Below are positions 23,621 through 35,200 of a DNA stretch of 64,000 bases, one piece after another. A program made the position numbers and the translations under genes. Position 1 is the first letter of the stretch; each line of letters begins with the position of its first letter. This DNA comes from Symsagittifera roscoffensis (taxonomy: Eukaryota; Xenacoelomorpha; Acoela; Convolutidae). The stretch spans positions 16,835,318 through 16,899,317 of the forward strand of contig NC_087070.1 of assembly GCF_963678635.1 (NCBI RefSeq). The letters are read 5' to 3'. The notes beneath the pieces are model-generated. The model saw only the letters and a list, made by a program, of their open reading frames with translations. It did no database searches and was not told the DNA's origin.

Positions 23621-25396
23621 GAAAACAGACCTCAGTGCTTATGTGAGTTTGCATAATGAAACCAGGATAGCCGGCTACTGTGCAAGTAGCACAGAATATT
23701 CCGACCACAGTCTTAGAAAATATAACAACCTTTATTTTCTTCAAATTAGAGTAGTTTTTTTCCGCATGGATAAAAAAATTGGATACAACCGAATACGAAG
23801 TTTTTCATGAATACACCCGAATACAAAGTTCCTCCCCATTTTTTAAATGGTCGGAACAAAAATTTCAGTTTTTTACAAATTTGAAAAAAAAATAGTTGCG
23901 TGGAAAAATCTAGTTCCCGATTACAAGCCATTTGCTATCGCAAGTGAAACCATCTTGACTAGTAATCTAAGTACGTAATTTTGTCAATGTCTATACTCGG
24001 TAACTTTACTATGCTAGTGTAGTTTTGAAACTTATTACTTCAACTCATCATATTTTTCAACTAGATTCCAAAGGCTTCAACTAGCATTTTGAATAAACCC
24101 GCGTACGTTTAATCAATACCGCAAGCATGAACTAACACAAACATGGGATTGTTTTGATATTTAGCAAGTTTTTAAATTTTTTATTATGAGATTCTGCGCA
24201 AACCATTCAAGTACCGGATCAGAAATATTTTTAAAAAAACATGTCTCAAAACATAACTTTCTGAAAATGTATAAATACTTTTCTCACATCCCATTTACTG
24301 GCTTTAACTTCATTTTAAAATTAATTTTGAAAGTTCTTCTAGCTACTCAAAAATTGGAGCTTCATTTGGAAAAAAACCGTCAAACTGGTCGGTCTTCAGC
24401 CTACATTTTTCAGCGAGGTTATTGTTCCTAGAGAAAAACAAATTTGTAGGCAAAATAATCGAAATAACTATCCACGAAAAACGTGATGGCATGGTAGAAA
24501 AATTATGTCAGTTCGCAGGAGTTAATCATGAGGCATTTTATATGTTTGGCTGTTGCGTATGTGCATTTACTTGTCCGTTAACGATGCAATTATTTTTAAA
24601 AAATGTTGCTTTTTTCACGGTGGAGTGCATTGAATTTAAATATATCCAAAAACGAAGTTTAGCGCTGTATTAGGTTTAACATGAAATTTCTAAGGAGTTT
24701 CGTCTAGAGACCTCAAAGTTTTTCGAATCTTATTGAAATTTATCATATGTGGAAATAAGCAATTTCAAAACTAGACTAGTTTTTGTTGACTTTTTCTACA
24801 TAAAACAAATAGAACATAAAACATGGACAATGATAGCACTATATAAATAAATTAGTAATCGCTGATTAGTTCGATGTCTTTAACCGATAATTTTGTTTTG
24901 TTTAAAAAAGAAAAGAAACAAAGATGAGTGTAGTTTTGGATTTGACTACTTCCACGCGTGATACATATCAGCGAGATTGCAAAGACTATGAGATCCCTGA
25001 ATGAGATTCATTAAAAATGGCCGGTTAGACCTAATACAGCGCTACATTTTGCTTTTGGAGTTAATTCAAACTCAACACCCATCGCCGAGAAAAAAAAAAC
25101 ACTTAAAATGATTTTGTTGTAAAAACGCAAAATTGATAGTCAAATACATGTACATATGCAATATCCAAACATATAAAATGCAACACGATTAACTCTCGTG
25201 ACCTTACATGGTTTCTCTACCATGCAATCATGTTTTTTGTTGCAAATGATATCGAGTATTTTGCTAGCCATTTTAATTTTGAGATTCAGTACGTGAATGA
25301 TTTGCACAGATTTTCATGATCGAAAATACGAAAAAATAAAAGCTTGCTAAGAAAACAAAGCAATGCTACGTTTTTGTTAGTTCTAGCTTGCGGTAT

Positions 25397-25447
25397 TAAA
25401 GAAAAAGAGAAAGAAGAAGAAGAAGAAGAAGAAGAAGAAGAAGAAGA
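25397..25447. repeat. GAA/AAG microsatellite
   Basis: About a dozen AAG units in GPCR intron 1. The poly-serine ORF on the minus strand here is a product of this repeat. Confidence 0.9.
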
Positions 25448-26377
25448 TTTATTTCTCAAAAGTAGTAAATACCAATTTGTAAAGATATACACAATTCATA
25501 CCTTTGAGAGGACAGCCTACTAGCCCATTTGGGTTTCAGATGAATGCCATGTAGTCCAAACATTTTCAAACGACATTTACGGTAATTGTTTGATTAAACA
25601 TACGAGGGCGAATTCAAAATGCAAGTTGAATCTCAGTCATAAAAATGAAAAAAACACCCAGGACGAACCAGAATAGGACTTCGAAAATTTTTCAAAAAAC
25701 AAGCAATGCTAATTGAGGTTTTTAGGAAAATAAAAACGCCAAGTAAAATATGAAACGAGTTTGGTCTAAATTTCTCTATAAATATTAGTGAAAACTCGCA
25801 GCAAACAGCTACCGAGTCGCGGATCTATTCCCGCTAGGATTTGGGGGCAAAATTTCAATCTGAAATTGTAAAAATTTTTTAAGGTGCTTCGAAAATCTTT
25901 TGCGACACAATTTTGTCAAAAAAATCACCAATACTTGGCAAAAGTTTCTGATAAGTCGGTAAAATTGTGCTAAAATTGTCGTTTAGAACACTTACTTCGA
26001 AGATTTACAAAAAACTTATAGGGGCATTTCACCCAAGCATTTTTAAGGGCCTTTTGCTTGGCGATGTTGTCGAGTTCTAGAGACAACTGGACCCCACCGA
26101 AGCAGTCGCTGAATTCAATCATATATATTGAAGTATCTCAAAGCAATTCTTAATCAAAATTTGATGCATATGTTCAGCATTTTTTGAAACTTTGAAGATG
26201 ACCTATCTGTTTATAATGCACAAAAATACATGAAAAAGTTTTTAGCAAAAAATTTTTTCCAGAGAACTTTGACAGACTTATGGTATAGAACTTATGGTAT
26301 AGAGAATGCGTAACAATTAGAATTGGCTGATAAAACTTGCCGTACAATTTTGTAAATGTACCGTTAACTAAACTTAC

Positions 26378-26605
26378 CGAATAGTTCTGTAGATTTATCT
26401 CGAAAAAGCGGAATCCAAGATGCAGAAATCCACCAATAAAAGCCGAGAAAATGTCCCAAATAGCCAAATGCTTCAGAATTATAGCACTGGTCGAATGTGG
26501 TAAACTGTTGGCAATTTGGAAGCAAACGCAGTTTCCGATCACTCCTAAAACCGAAAAAACTCCACCTAAACAGCATCCAAATTTGAGAGCAAATTTCCAA
26601 AACAT
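26378..26605 (-). CDS. GPCR gene, exon 1 (start, TM1, TM2)
   Basis: It codes for 76 residues from an ATG at 26603-26605. TM1 contains VIGNCVCF (the class-A GN), and TM2 contains LKHLAIWDIFSAF (the LAxxD motif), followed by an extracellular loop. The exon ends after TCG at a strong GTAAGT donor, phase 0, and exon 2 begins in phase 0 with the TM3 cysteine. The spacing between TM2 and TM3 is normal, so no exon is missing. The extracellular N-terminus is only about seven residues; an upstream coding exon cannot be excluded. The five exons total 1659 nt (553 codons). The product is probably a peptide-type class-A receptor of the plasma membrane; the ligand is unknown. Confidence 0.8.
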
Positions 26606-29240
26606 TGTGTTAGAAACACAACTTAACTTAAAATTGAAATTTAAGTAGTATTGCGGTCATTTAGGGAAGTTTTTAGGCAAGCACATGATTGGTCAAAGAA
26701 TTAAGTTTTTTTTAAACTTTTTAGCTTTTTCCTGCTTGGTGAATTCAATTTAGGCAACTGATTTTCTTTCTAGTAACTAAAGATACGCCCGACGCTAAGA
26801 GCGTTTTTATATTACACGTTTATTTGACAAATCGGCACGACACGACAAACAGTGCAGGGGTTAAATATTGCAGTGCCACTTTTAATCATTAAGAAACATC
26901 ATTCTTAGGTTATAAAGACAAAGAGAGTTTTTAGGTTAGAAAGACAAAGGTAAACGTTCAAATTAAATTATTGTGCTGATGTTAGAATCTAATCCCGTCT
27001 ATGGTAATAATCAAGGGGTTTTTACTGTTGCTCACCCAAAATGTCAAAAGTGCACAAATATTCCGTTACTTTTGTTACGAGCACAAGTATTCCGTTACTT
27101 TCGTTATGAAAGACGGAACAAAAAGAAATCTTAGACATGAACTGCAAAATGAAACTATTTGAATACCGTAAAAAAAATAAGCAGTAAGTAACAACCAGCT
27201 TTCCTAGATTTATTGCTTTCCATATATAATTATTTAGTCATAAAATGAAAGCAATTGCAGCAAAATGAGCAAAAAAAAATCATTTTTGAAGATAATTTTT
27301 TTGAAAATTAAAACTTTTAATTAAAAGTACAAAGCTGTTTTTTTAAAAATAGTTTTTGCGTAGCAATATTCAACTTTGACAGGATTTTTGGAAACAAAAA
27401 TGTTTGTGATTTCTATTACATGATAATGCGAACCCAATTCATATTAATGAAAATAATCCTAATCCAAAATCTCATATTACAAAACCACCTTTTTAGCATG
27501 AAAACCATAGAAAAAACTTTGGTACGGATAAAAATTGATTGGTTTTTTTTAAATTTACAAAATACATAAAATTAATACCGGAAACGTGAGAACAAATCTT
27601 CAGGTGGAATGGAAAAGATTGACCGGCAAAAAATACAGAATCTTTTCTTCATTACAGAATCTTTGTCTCTAAGGTTCTCAAATTTTATCGACCTTTTTCT
27701 ACAAGGTTTTACAAATCACTATAAAGACCCTATATTGAACAGATTTTCTGCACCGCGGGCGAAAATTTAAAAGCAATAGGCCAAAAAAGGCATTTTGGGC
27801 ATTTTTCGGAAAAATTTGACCTGAAAATTGCATTTTTTTGGCGCGCTCCCCCCATCAAGATTAGTATACATGGCAACGAAGGCGCTTTTAGAAAAAATTT
27901 ATGGTCCGTCAGCCAAAAATGGAGAACTTAAAATAGTACAAAGGGGACATATTTTCGGAACTTCACTGAAAAAGTTAAATTTACGATTTTCATTGCAATA
28001 TCTCTTCTAGTCGCCAAAATCCCAGCATCATTACTCCACTGGCTCTTTTTATTGTATAAAAGTCATGTAAAAATAACAGAGATGGAGCGCTTAGCAATTT
28101 TTTTCAATACAACCGAAAAAAAATCATTCAGCAAATCATTGAAAAAAAAAACTTAAGCAGAATGATATAAACAAACATTATGATATAAACCAATGTCACA
28201 TCAGATTGAATTTTCATCAACACGTCGGAATCTGGGATGTTTATTTATGTCAAAAAATAAAATATATATATATTTTGTGACTGTATGTACCTGGATTCCA
28301 GAGGCAAATCTTAAAACATGTTCTAAGCTTTAAATGGATTCCACTTTTAAAAAAATTCCGTGGATTCCGCGTACAAAAAACTGTAACTTGAATTTTGTCG
28401 GCACATTTGTTGAGTCGCAAATTCTGCAAGAAGCGAATATAGATAGTTGTTCTGGATTCCTCAACTAAAAGTGAATTCCGCAAATGTAAGTGGAATCCGC
28501 AAAATTAAGCAGGTTTCGCAAAGTATAAGTAGATTCCGCATCTTTGTTTATTACTGAACCTGCATAAAAACAGTTAAAAGATAGATCTCAATTATAATCT
28601 AATTGGTAAAATTTAACAAAAATTAAGACATAGAAACTTTCAAGTGCCTAAATGGAAATTCATTCCAGGCAAACATGCCAGACACTTGAATTCTAAAACA
28701 GGAACAACGAAACAACATAAGCAAAGCCGACAATGTTTGAGCAGACAAGTTGAGCCGGAAAAAAAAGATTTATAGGAAAAGCTTAAAGTCCCACTTTAAA
28801 AAACAAGGGACAACACTTGGACTAGCAACTAAAATCAAATTTTTTTACAGCACAAGAAAAGTCAGTGATGTGGCAGCTAAGCCAACAATCAGCGAGCTGA
28901 AACCAGTTGAACCGAGAAAAAAATAGTTTTTTTAAAAGTCTTCCATGTCCCCCTTAAAACTAGAATGAACACCACTTGCAGTTGCAACAAAAATGAAATT
29001 TGCTCACAGGAAAACAATCAGTGATGTGGAAACTAAGCCGACAATTTTTGAGGAGACGCACACTAAACCGAAAACAAATTTTATGATTTTTTTAAAAAAT
29101 TTTACCCCTGAAACTAGGATGAACAACACTTGCACTTGCAACTTCCAAGAAAAATGTCTACAATTCAAGCAAATTTTGCCGACTTGAGCGAACAAACGAA
29201 AAAAAGTTCATGTTCCCGGATTTTTTTAAATTTCTTTGAT
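26606..29240. other. Region upstream of the GPCR gene
   Basis: No supported gene. It should contain the receptor promoter, but no clear core motif can be pointed out. It holds an inverted MITE relative at about 27640-27960, a stretch with repeated ATTCCGC motifs at 28280-28540, and SINE body sequence at 28690-29190 with the GATGTGG.AACTAAGCC phrase repeated at 28868 and 29023. Confidence 0.45.
27640..27960 (-). mobile_element. Diverged copy of the hAT-type MITE
   Basis: It matches the inside of the MITE at 14381 in reverse orientation (TTTCTGCACCGCGGG.., GGCGCGCTCC.., TTAGTATACATGG). The ends are lost. It is diverged more than the copies at 14381 and 16408. Confidence 0.55.
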
Positions 29241-29335
29241 TCTGAAAAAACAAGGTCCGCCCACGACTTGAACATCACACCTTAGGGTACAAAGACAACT
29301 TATTTACCTCCAGGCCAAGGAGAAGCAACCTGGAA
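29240..29335 (-). repeat. tRNA-derived SINE head (S3)
   Basis: The reverse strand has TGGCCTGGAGGTAA (box-A-like) and, about 35 nt further, TGTTCAAGTCGTGGG (box-B-like), then GGACCTTGTTTTT. The body extends to lower coordinates. This is one of the better examples of the family. Confidence 0.65.
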
Positions 29336-29399
29336 GATGGTAACAGAAGAGAAGAAAACTGTTGTGATAAATTTATTGAAAAGTTTCAATTGGCGAAAT

Positions 29400-30140
29400 A
29401 AAAAGTGATTATTTTCCCTAATTTTGCTGCACCAGAGATATCAATTGAAAGAATCAAACACATATCGACTTGGATGGATTCAAATTTGTCCTTGGAGCAG
29501 CAACTCGAAGCAATTGACGAAGGCCCTATTCACAGTTTTTTAGATAAATTGCTGAAACAAATTCGGATGAAGATGATGAAATATCGAAATTACAGGACAC
29601 AGTTGCTCAACTTGGGGATCGTTTTCAACATCAGTAACGTTCTTCCTCTAAAGATGATCTTGTATTTGTTAAATTACCAATCCCAGACGACATCAATCAT
29701 CCACTAGAGCTAAAAATGTGTGCCTTCCTAAACAATTATTTGGATTATAAAGCATCTCCCGTTAACTTCAAAACGTGTCAAGTTCTTGGAACGTGGAATG
29801 ATTGTGTGAGCCCGGCTGCAATTATTAAGTTACTATATTTTCGAGAAAAAGAAGAATTTTTCAAACAAAAACTGTGGTTAGCGAGGAGGCTTATTCCTCA
29901 AAACAGAAGGATATTTTTCATTAAGGAACAGTTGTCAGAAACTTAGTTGGATCGGAAATTATATGCTGAATTGCATGATTTAATTACTACAATATGAAAG
30001 TCACAGGTAAAAGTTTTCCGGAAAAATTAACAAAAAAAATTGATAATATGAAAACGAAAGCATTGAAAGAAAATCGATTTAAAAGGCAATGAGCGAAATC
30101 TTTCGCAAAAATGCAGCCCCTCAAATGGCTCAAGGGTTCA
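29400..30140 (+). pseudogene. LINE 5' part (ORF1-like remnant), left of the provirus
   Basis: Open pieces at 29405-29707 and 29716-29946 have the character of a LINE ORF1 C-terminal domain: basic/aromatic, with a KLLYFREKEEFF..KQKLWLARRL block and a later NRRIFFIKEQL block. Stops interrupt it (for example TAG near 29944). The piece ends at the left TTCA of the provirus target duplication. The LINE endonuclease and RT continue after the right TTCA at 49003. One LINE was therefore split by the provirus. Confidence 0.6.
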
Positions 30141-30550
30141 TGGAACCTGATCTAAACTATATTTTATGATTGGATAAATTAAATGTTTTACCAATGTAAA
30201 GTATTTAATATTAACCAATCATGATCCATCTAACTAACAACCCACTTATTTGTAAGTGCTGAAGTTACTTGTAATTTCAGCACCAGAGAGATTTGAATTT
30301 AACTTAGAAATTAGTTGGACTCTCCCGAGCACTTCAGCAGCCGCAATAAACCAGTATACCCTAGATCTATTGAGCCTAGCAGAGACTAGTTAAACAACCT
30401 GAGACTAGATAGTATAAGAGTAAGATTAGGATCGGTATTAGACTAAGAAGTTGCACGAATCTATCCGGCCGAAAATAAGATAGCGTGACGAGCAGACGGT
30501 GTACCCTATCCGAAATTACTCTATGAGTTATACACTCCAGTCTTAACTCA
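30141..30550 (+). repeat. 5' LTR of the provirus
   Basis: 410 bp, TG...CA ends, identical to 48589-48998. It contains AATAAA at 30345-30350, which could serve as the polyadenylation signal in the 3' copy. No convincing TATA box is seen. Confidence 0.95.
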
Positions 30551-30552
30551 TC

Positions 30553-30570
30553 TGGTGCGACCATAAGTCT
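30553..30570 (+). other. Primer-binding site
   Basis: TGGTGCGACC begins two bases after the LTR end. It is complementary to a tRNA 3' end of the form GGTCGCACCA. The same ten bases follow the LTR at 12396 in the inverted relative, while the sequence after them differs. I cannot name the tRNA with confidence. A hairpin GTCT..AGAC lies just downstream. Confidence 0.7.
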
Positions 30571-31801
30571 CGAACAAGACCTTACTAGATTAGAATTAAC
30601 CAAAATAGATTAGAAATTAGACAAAAACATTTACAAAATGTTATACGACAATAATTTAATTGAAATGTCTCTCCGACTCAATAGATCAGAGCCAATATTC
30701 CGAACCATAATAGAACTACCCGGAATTGGAAGAAGACCTCGAACCAAAGACGACATACGACAAAGTAGAAACTTGCCGTATAGTTATATGATAGTTCGGC
30801 AAAAGCCAGAACAAACTTTTATATTTCGAATATTACTTGCAATGAATTTAGATTTCCATTTGCAAACATAAAACTTTGAAGTTACTCTTCAAAATCATTT
30901 CAGGCGCTAAACAAAATTAATATTATACAATAACGATTGATAAAAAGATCTAAGATCGTTTTCCTAAAACTCTGCAGTAATATACAAAACATGTTTGAAA
31001 AATATTTATTGGAAAATAAAAATAAAAATTAGTAGCATGACAATAAATGGTTAGTAATCATAAATCATCCTGTTGTTCCAGCTTCATCACCTAAAACATA
31101 ACAGCAATCATCAACTCACTAATATCATCAAAACACTAAATTTTTCCTTTACACAAATTTAAAACTTTATCAAAATTTAAAGTCACTTAATTTTAAAACC
31201 AGATCATCAAGGCTTATCCTTGGATCTTAAATCATTTTCTACTTAATTAAATTTTAAACTTGATCATCAAGGCTTATCCTTGGATCAAACAGAACAACTT
31301 TGTTCTCCCCCACCCACTTAATTAGTGTCTAACGACCTCAAACGTCGATTCACTATCCAACCCTCTCTAAAAACCCAGGACTAATAGAAATTTTTACACA
31401 AAACTAATCATTCAAATTAGGATAAACAGTGAAGAACTTCGGTTATTCATCCTTCACTTGACCCCCCCTCTTACCAGACCCAGGATAAATCTTAGACTTA
31501 GTAAGTTTAAAATAGTATCTAACGAACTACTCGCGTTCTAATTATACCTGAACCTTGTGGATCGATTTACTATTCTCCAACCCTTGAACACAATCACTAC
31601 CCCTAAGTAAGATTAAGTAAGTTAACACCTTAGCTTATACTAGTCACGAGAAAGTAAAAATCATTCTTCGGAATCGATATACTTTTCTCTCCAACCCTGA
31701 ACAAAAAGACCCAGGTTAAGCTAACCAAAAAATCGTAAGAACTAACAGTTTAAGAAAATAGAAATCATTTAACAACCTTTGCATCCGTCATTCTAAACCT
31801 T
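30571..31801 (+). promoter_or_regulatory. Untranslated leader with internal repeats
   Basis: The leader is about 1.2 kb without a long ORF. The 25-bp unit GATCATCAAGGCTTATCCTT.. occurs twice, at about 31202 and 31263, each with a CAAGGcttatCCTTG hairpin. A second unit, TCGAT..ACT..TCCAACCCT, occurs three times at about 31340, 31560 and 31672. The CCAACCCT repeats recur in the inverted relative at 11280-11540. Packaging or dimerisation signals are plausible for such leaders, but that is inference. Confidence 0.6.
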
Positions 31802-32269
31802 ATGTCATTTAAAAATCTAGGAAATAAACAAACAATCATTTTACACAATTGTGAAATAGATAACAAAAAATACGACCTTGTAATCACACCTCATACACAA
31901 ACAGTTGGATACATTCGAACAAAACGACAAACACTAAAGAGGAAAATAATAACTAAACAAAGACAAATAACACGAAAAAGATTTTCAAAAAATCGAAACG
32001 CATTTTCAGAATCAGAAACCAACAGTTTAGACGAACTTTACAAACTAAAAGAATCAATAGATAAAAATTACCCACAACACGATCAATTATATTTTTCTGA
32101 CTCAGAAACAACTTCAAATTCATCACAAAGAGGAAAAAGAAGAATAAAAAAACAGTATAAACACAAACCAGTACATTTATACAATTGGAATCAACCAATT
32201 CGACACATTAATAATTACATATTAACAGTCATCGAACGAAAAAATGAGTTCAACACACACCCCAGGTGA
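31802..32269 (+). CDS. 155-aa basic protein upstream of Gag
   Basis: The ORF opens at the first ATG after the leader and overlaps the Gag ATG (32244) by 26 nt in another frame. The product is rich in K, R, N and T and strongly basic in its middle (residues 40-60). It then has an acidic/serine stretch SDSETTSNSS and another basic cluster RGKRRIKKQYKHK. No signal peptide or membrane segment is seen. It could be a nucleic-acid binding accessory protein, or the N-terminal part of a Gag made by a ribosomal frameshift in the overlap. I recognise no family. Confidence 0.6.
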   Translation: MSFKNLGNKQTIILHNCEIDNKKYDLVITPHTQTVGYIRTKRQTLKRKIITKQRQITRKRFSKNRNAFSESETNSLDELYKLKESIDKNYPQHDQLYFSDSETTSNSSQRGKRRIKKQYKHKPVHLYNWNQPIRHINNYILTVIERKNEFNTHPR

Positions 32270-35200
32270 CGAAACTCCAGATGATGATGAAATCTTTCCC
32301 TTTATAGTAGATGCAGATACTGATAGAGGACAACACATATTTTGTCAAAATTTACTCGTAAATTTATTTGAACCCGGAATCAGTCCATGTAAAACAGAGT
32401 TCCCCGATGTAAAAATCAAAAGACAAATCATAGATCACTATCTAAAAGATATATGCAACATAACACAACAGTATGGAATCTACTCTATAGAATTCACCTC
32501 ACCAAACCATAATAATAGAACATATACTATACAAACAGACGATCTTGATTTAGAATTTTCAAAAGTTTTTTCAGAATATATAAAAAGCATCCAATACCAT
32601 AACTCACAAAGAGCAAACTCCATATTCACCAATGAAGTTTTCGCAATAATATATAGTTATATTTCGATATTAGAAAATGAACTTCCATTAACAAATGTCT
32701 CACCGACAGAAACATCTAAACATTTAAGAGTACGACATGAAATCACACTACTCTCTAGTTATTTAAACATCATTAAAGAAAATTTCACGAAAGACGATGT
32801 TTCACAACATACCAAACACGATCTACAAAAAATTTTAGCATGGTTCATAATAGATTATTTCACACACAATATTGATTTAATTGCACAAGCAAGAAAAAAT
32901 TTTAGACCCCAAAATTCGAACGATGATACCGCTATCACAGAACAATCAGATTATGTTTGGGACCCCGAATGGTCTCATCCCGCATTTATAAGCTTTCCAC
33001 AATCAATCTCAAGTCAAGCAATAGGTACAATATCTTACATAAGAGATTATGTAAGAGTAATACCATTAACAATTGATGCAACACCATTAAACTATAATAC
33101 ATTTTTACCCGATACACAAAATAATAGTTTAAACTCTACAGTTATACACAATGAAAACCTCAATGGAACTAGGAATCTTACTCAACAAGATATCCAGACA
33201 CCATCACACTTCATAAATGAAGAAATTGTACACACAACAACTACACAACAAAGTATTTCACCAATACGCCCAAATTTAACAACACCAAGAAATACAGACC
33301 CTTCACAAACACAGGTAACCTTACAATCAACCGTTAAACCTTCGGTTGCTCCAAAATATTCCCATATGGATTACCAAACATACAGACCCATGACAATACC
33401 ATCAAAAACACGCAAAACATTCACTAGAAACAACTTTGCAGACCATAATTATAATTATACACATCCATCAAAAACAAATTATCAATCACAAAGGAATTTT
33501 AACCAATATACAAAACCTCGAAACTGGGATAACCCAACAGCCCAATATAATTTCAAAAATTTTCAACCAAATCCTCCACAGGATCGCAGTGAAAATTACC
33601 CATTTTTTCAACAAAATAAAAATAAAAAACAGACATCTTATCAAATGGATTATTTATCCTCAGATGATGATTTCTTACAACCAGATATATTTGCACCAAA
33701 TACTCAAGAATATCGTAGACAAGGAATACAGAGAACACATACAAATCATAGAAATTTTTCTCCACAACCAATAGATGCACATAATCAACAACCAATTCAA
33801 CAACAAAATCTAATTAATACACAATCTTTTCAACCAATTCAACAACAAAATCCAATGACTGCACACTCGTATCAACCATCACAAATGCAAAATGAAATAC
33901 CACTCCCATATTATCTTCAACAACATGAAATAACAAGAAACCAACTTTCAAATTTTTCTCAAATGCCAAATGCAGCAGAATCATTACAAATGACAATGAA
34001 TCCATACCTTATGGGTGGATCATCAATAACATCAAACAAACCTTTAATGGTTTTCACAGGAACAGACCCTGAATACTCTGTAGAAGATTATTTAAATGCA
34101 GTAACAGCAAATTTGATTTTAAATATAGGACCTGAACCAATTAATACGCCACTACATCAAAACTGGATACATCGACGCACAGCGTTGATACAAACAACCT
34201 TAGATGGCGCAGCCCAAAAATGGTTTTCAGTACTACCTCTAGAAATAAAATCAAACTGGAAAAGATTTACACAAGAATTTTCAAAAATGTTTGACTCCGA
34301 AAGAAACAAACAACAACAAAGAGTTTTATGTAATGAAATTCGCAGATTACCAAACGAAACCATCAAGCAAATAGCAGTACGAATCGAAACACTAGTTCGA
34401 AAAGCATACTCACTAAATACACATGACTATAAAAACACAAAGATGACAGAAATCTTAATGATGACCTTAACACCACAATTAAGGAAAATAGCAATAAAAA
34501 AGAGAGCATCTCATCCTTCTTCAATTCGAGAACCCGATTTAGATTTTCGAAAACTAGTAGACAAACTAGAACAAGCAGAAATCACGATGAAACTAGAAGA
34601 AACGGAAAATCTGAAATTACAATACGTTAACAAAATTGAAACGACTTCCACTAATATTAATAATATACAGGAATCAGAAACAGACCTCGTTGAAAAAATC
34701 ACTGAAATACTTAATATTTACGAAAAGAACCCAAACTTTAAAGGCAAACCATCTTTCAAAAAATGGTGTAATTATTGCCGACGATACGGACATAGTATTT
34801 CCGAATGTAGACAAAAACAGCAAGATAATCAGAATAAACCTCAAAAATACAAAGAACCAAATAAATCATTCTATCAATACATGAAAAAAGATCAAAATTT
34901 ACCGAACAAAACAGTTCACAGCAACAACAGTTCAGGAAAACCACTCCCGAACAATACAAGCTATACAAGAAATCAATCCCCATATAACTCAAGTTATAGA
35001 GGAAGATCACCAGAACGAAGAAACACGTATAATTCATCACAAAATCACTACAATAGACCAAATAGTAGAAATAACTACTCCAGATCAAATTCAAATACAC
35101 AACGATTTGTTTCTAGATCTAATTCCCAATCAAGAAATAACTACTATCCAAACAATCAATCACGAAATTCATCATACAATAGGAATAGAAACTACTCCTA

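Larger units (their letters stand above)
19555..26377 (-). other. GPCR intron 1 (about 7 kb, repeat-rich)
   Basis: The intron runs between the GTAAGT donor after exon 1 and the CTGCAG acceptor of exon 2. It is filled with repeats: SINE heads at about 21455 and 23545, a MITE relative at 22243-22690, and a hairpin-bearing repeat at 22830-23450 and 23670-23870. It also holds a GAA-rich microsatellite at 25397-25447. No further exon is recognised and none is required, because exons 1 and 2 join in phase 0. Confidence 0.6.

Noticed and set aside
25286-25492. Minus-strand poly-serine ORF
   Set aside because: It is a product of the GAA microsatellite.
29716-29946. Host gene exon
   Set aside because: The peptide looks like a LINE ORF1 C-terminal part, and the LINE endonuclease and RT follow on the other side of the provirus.
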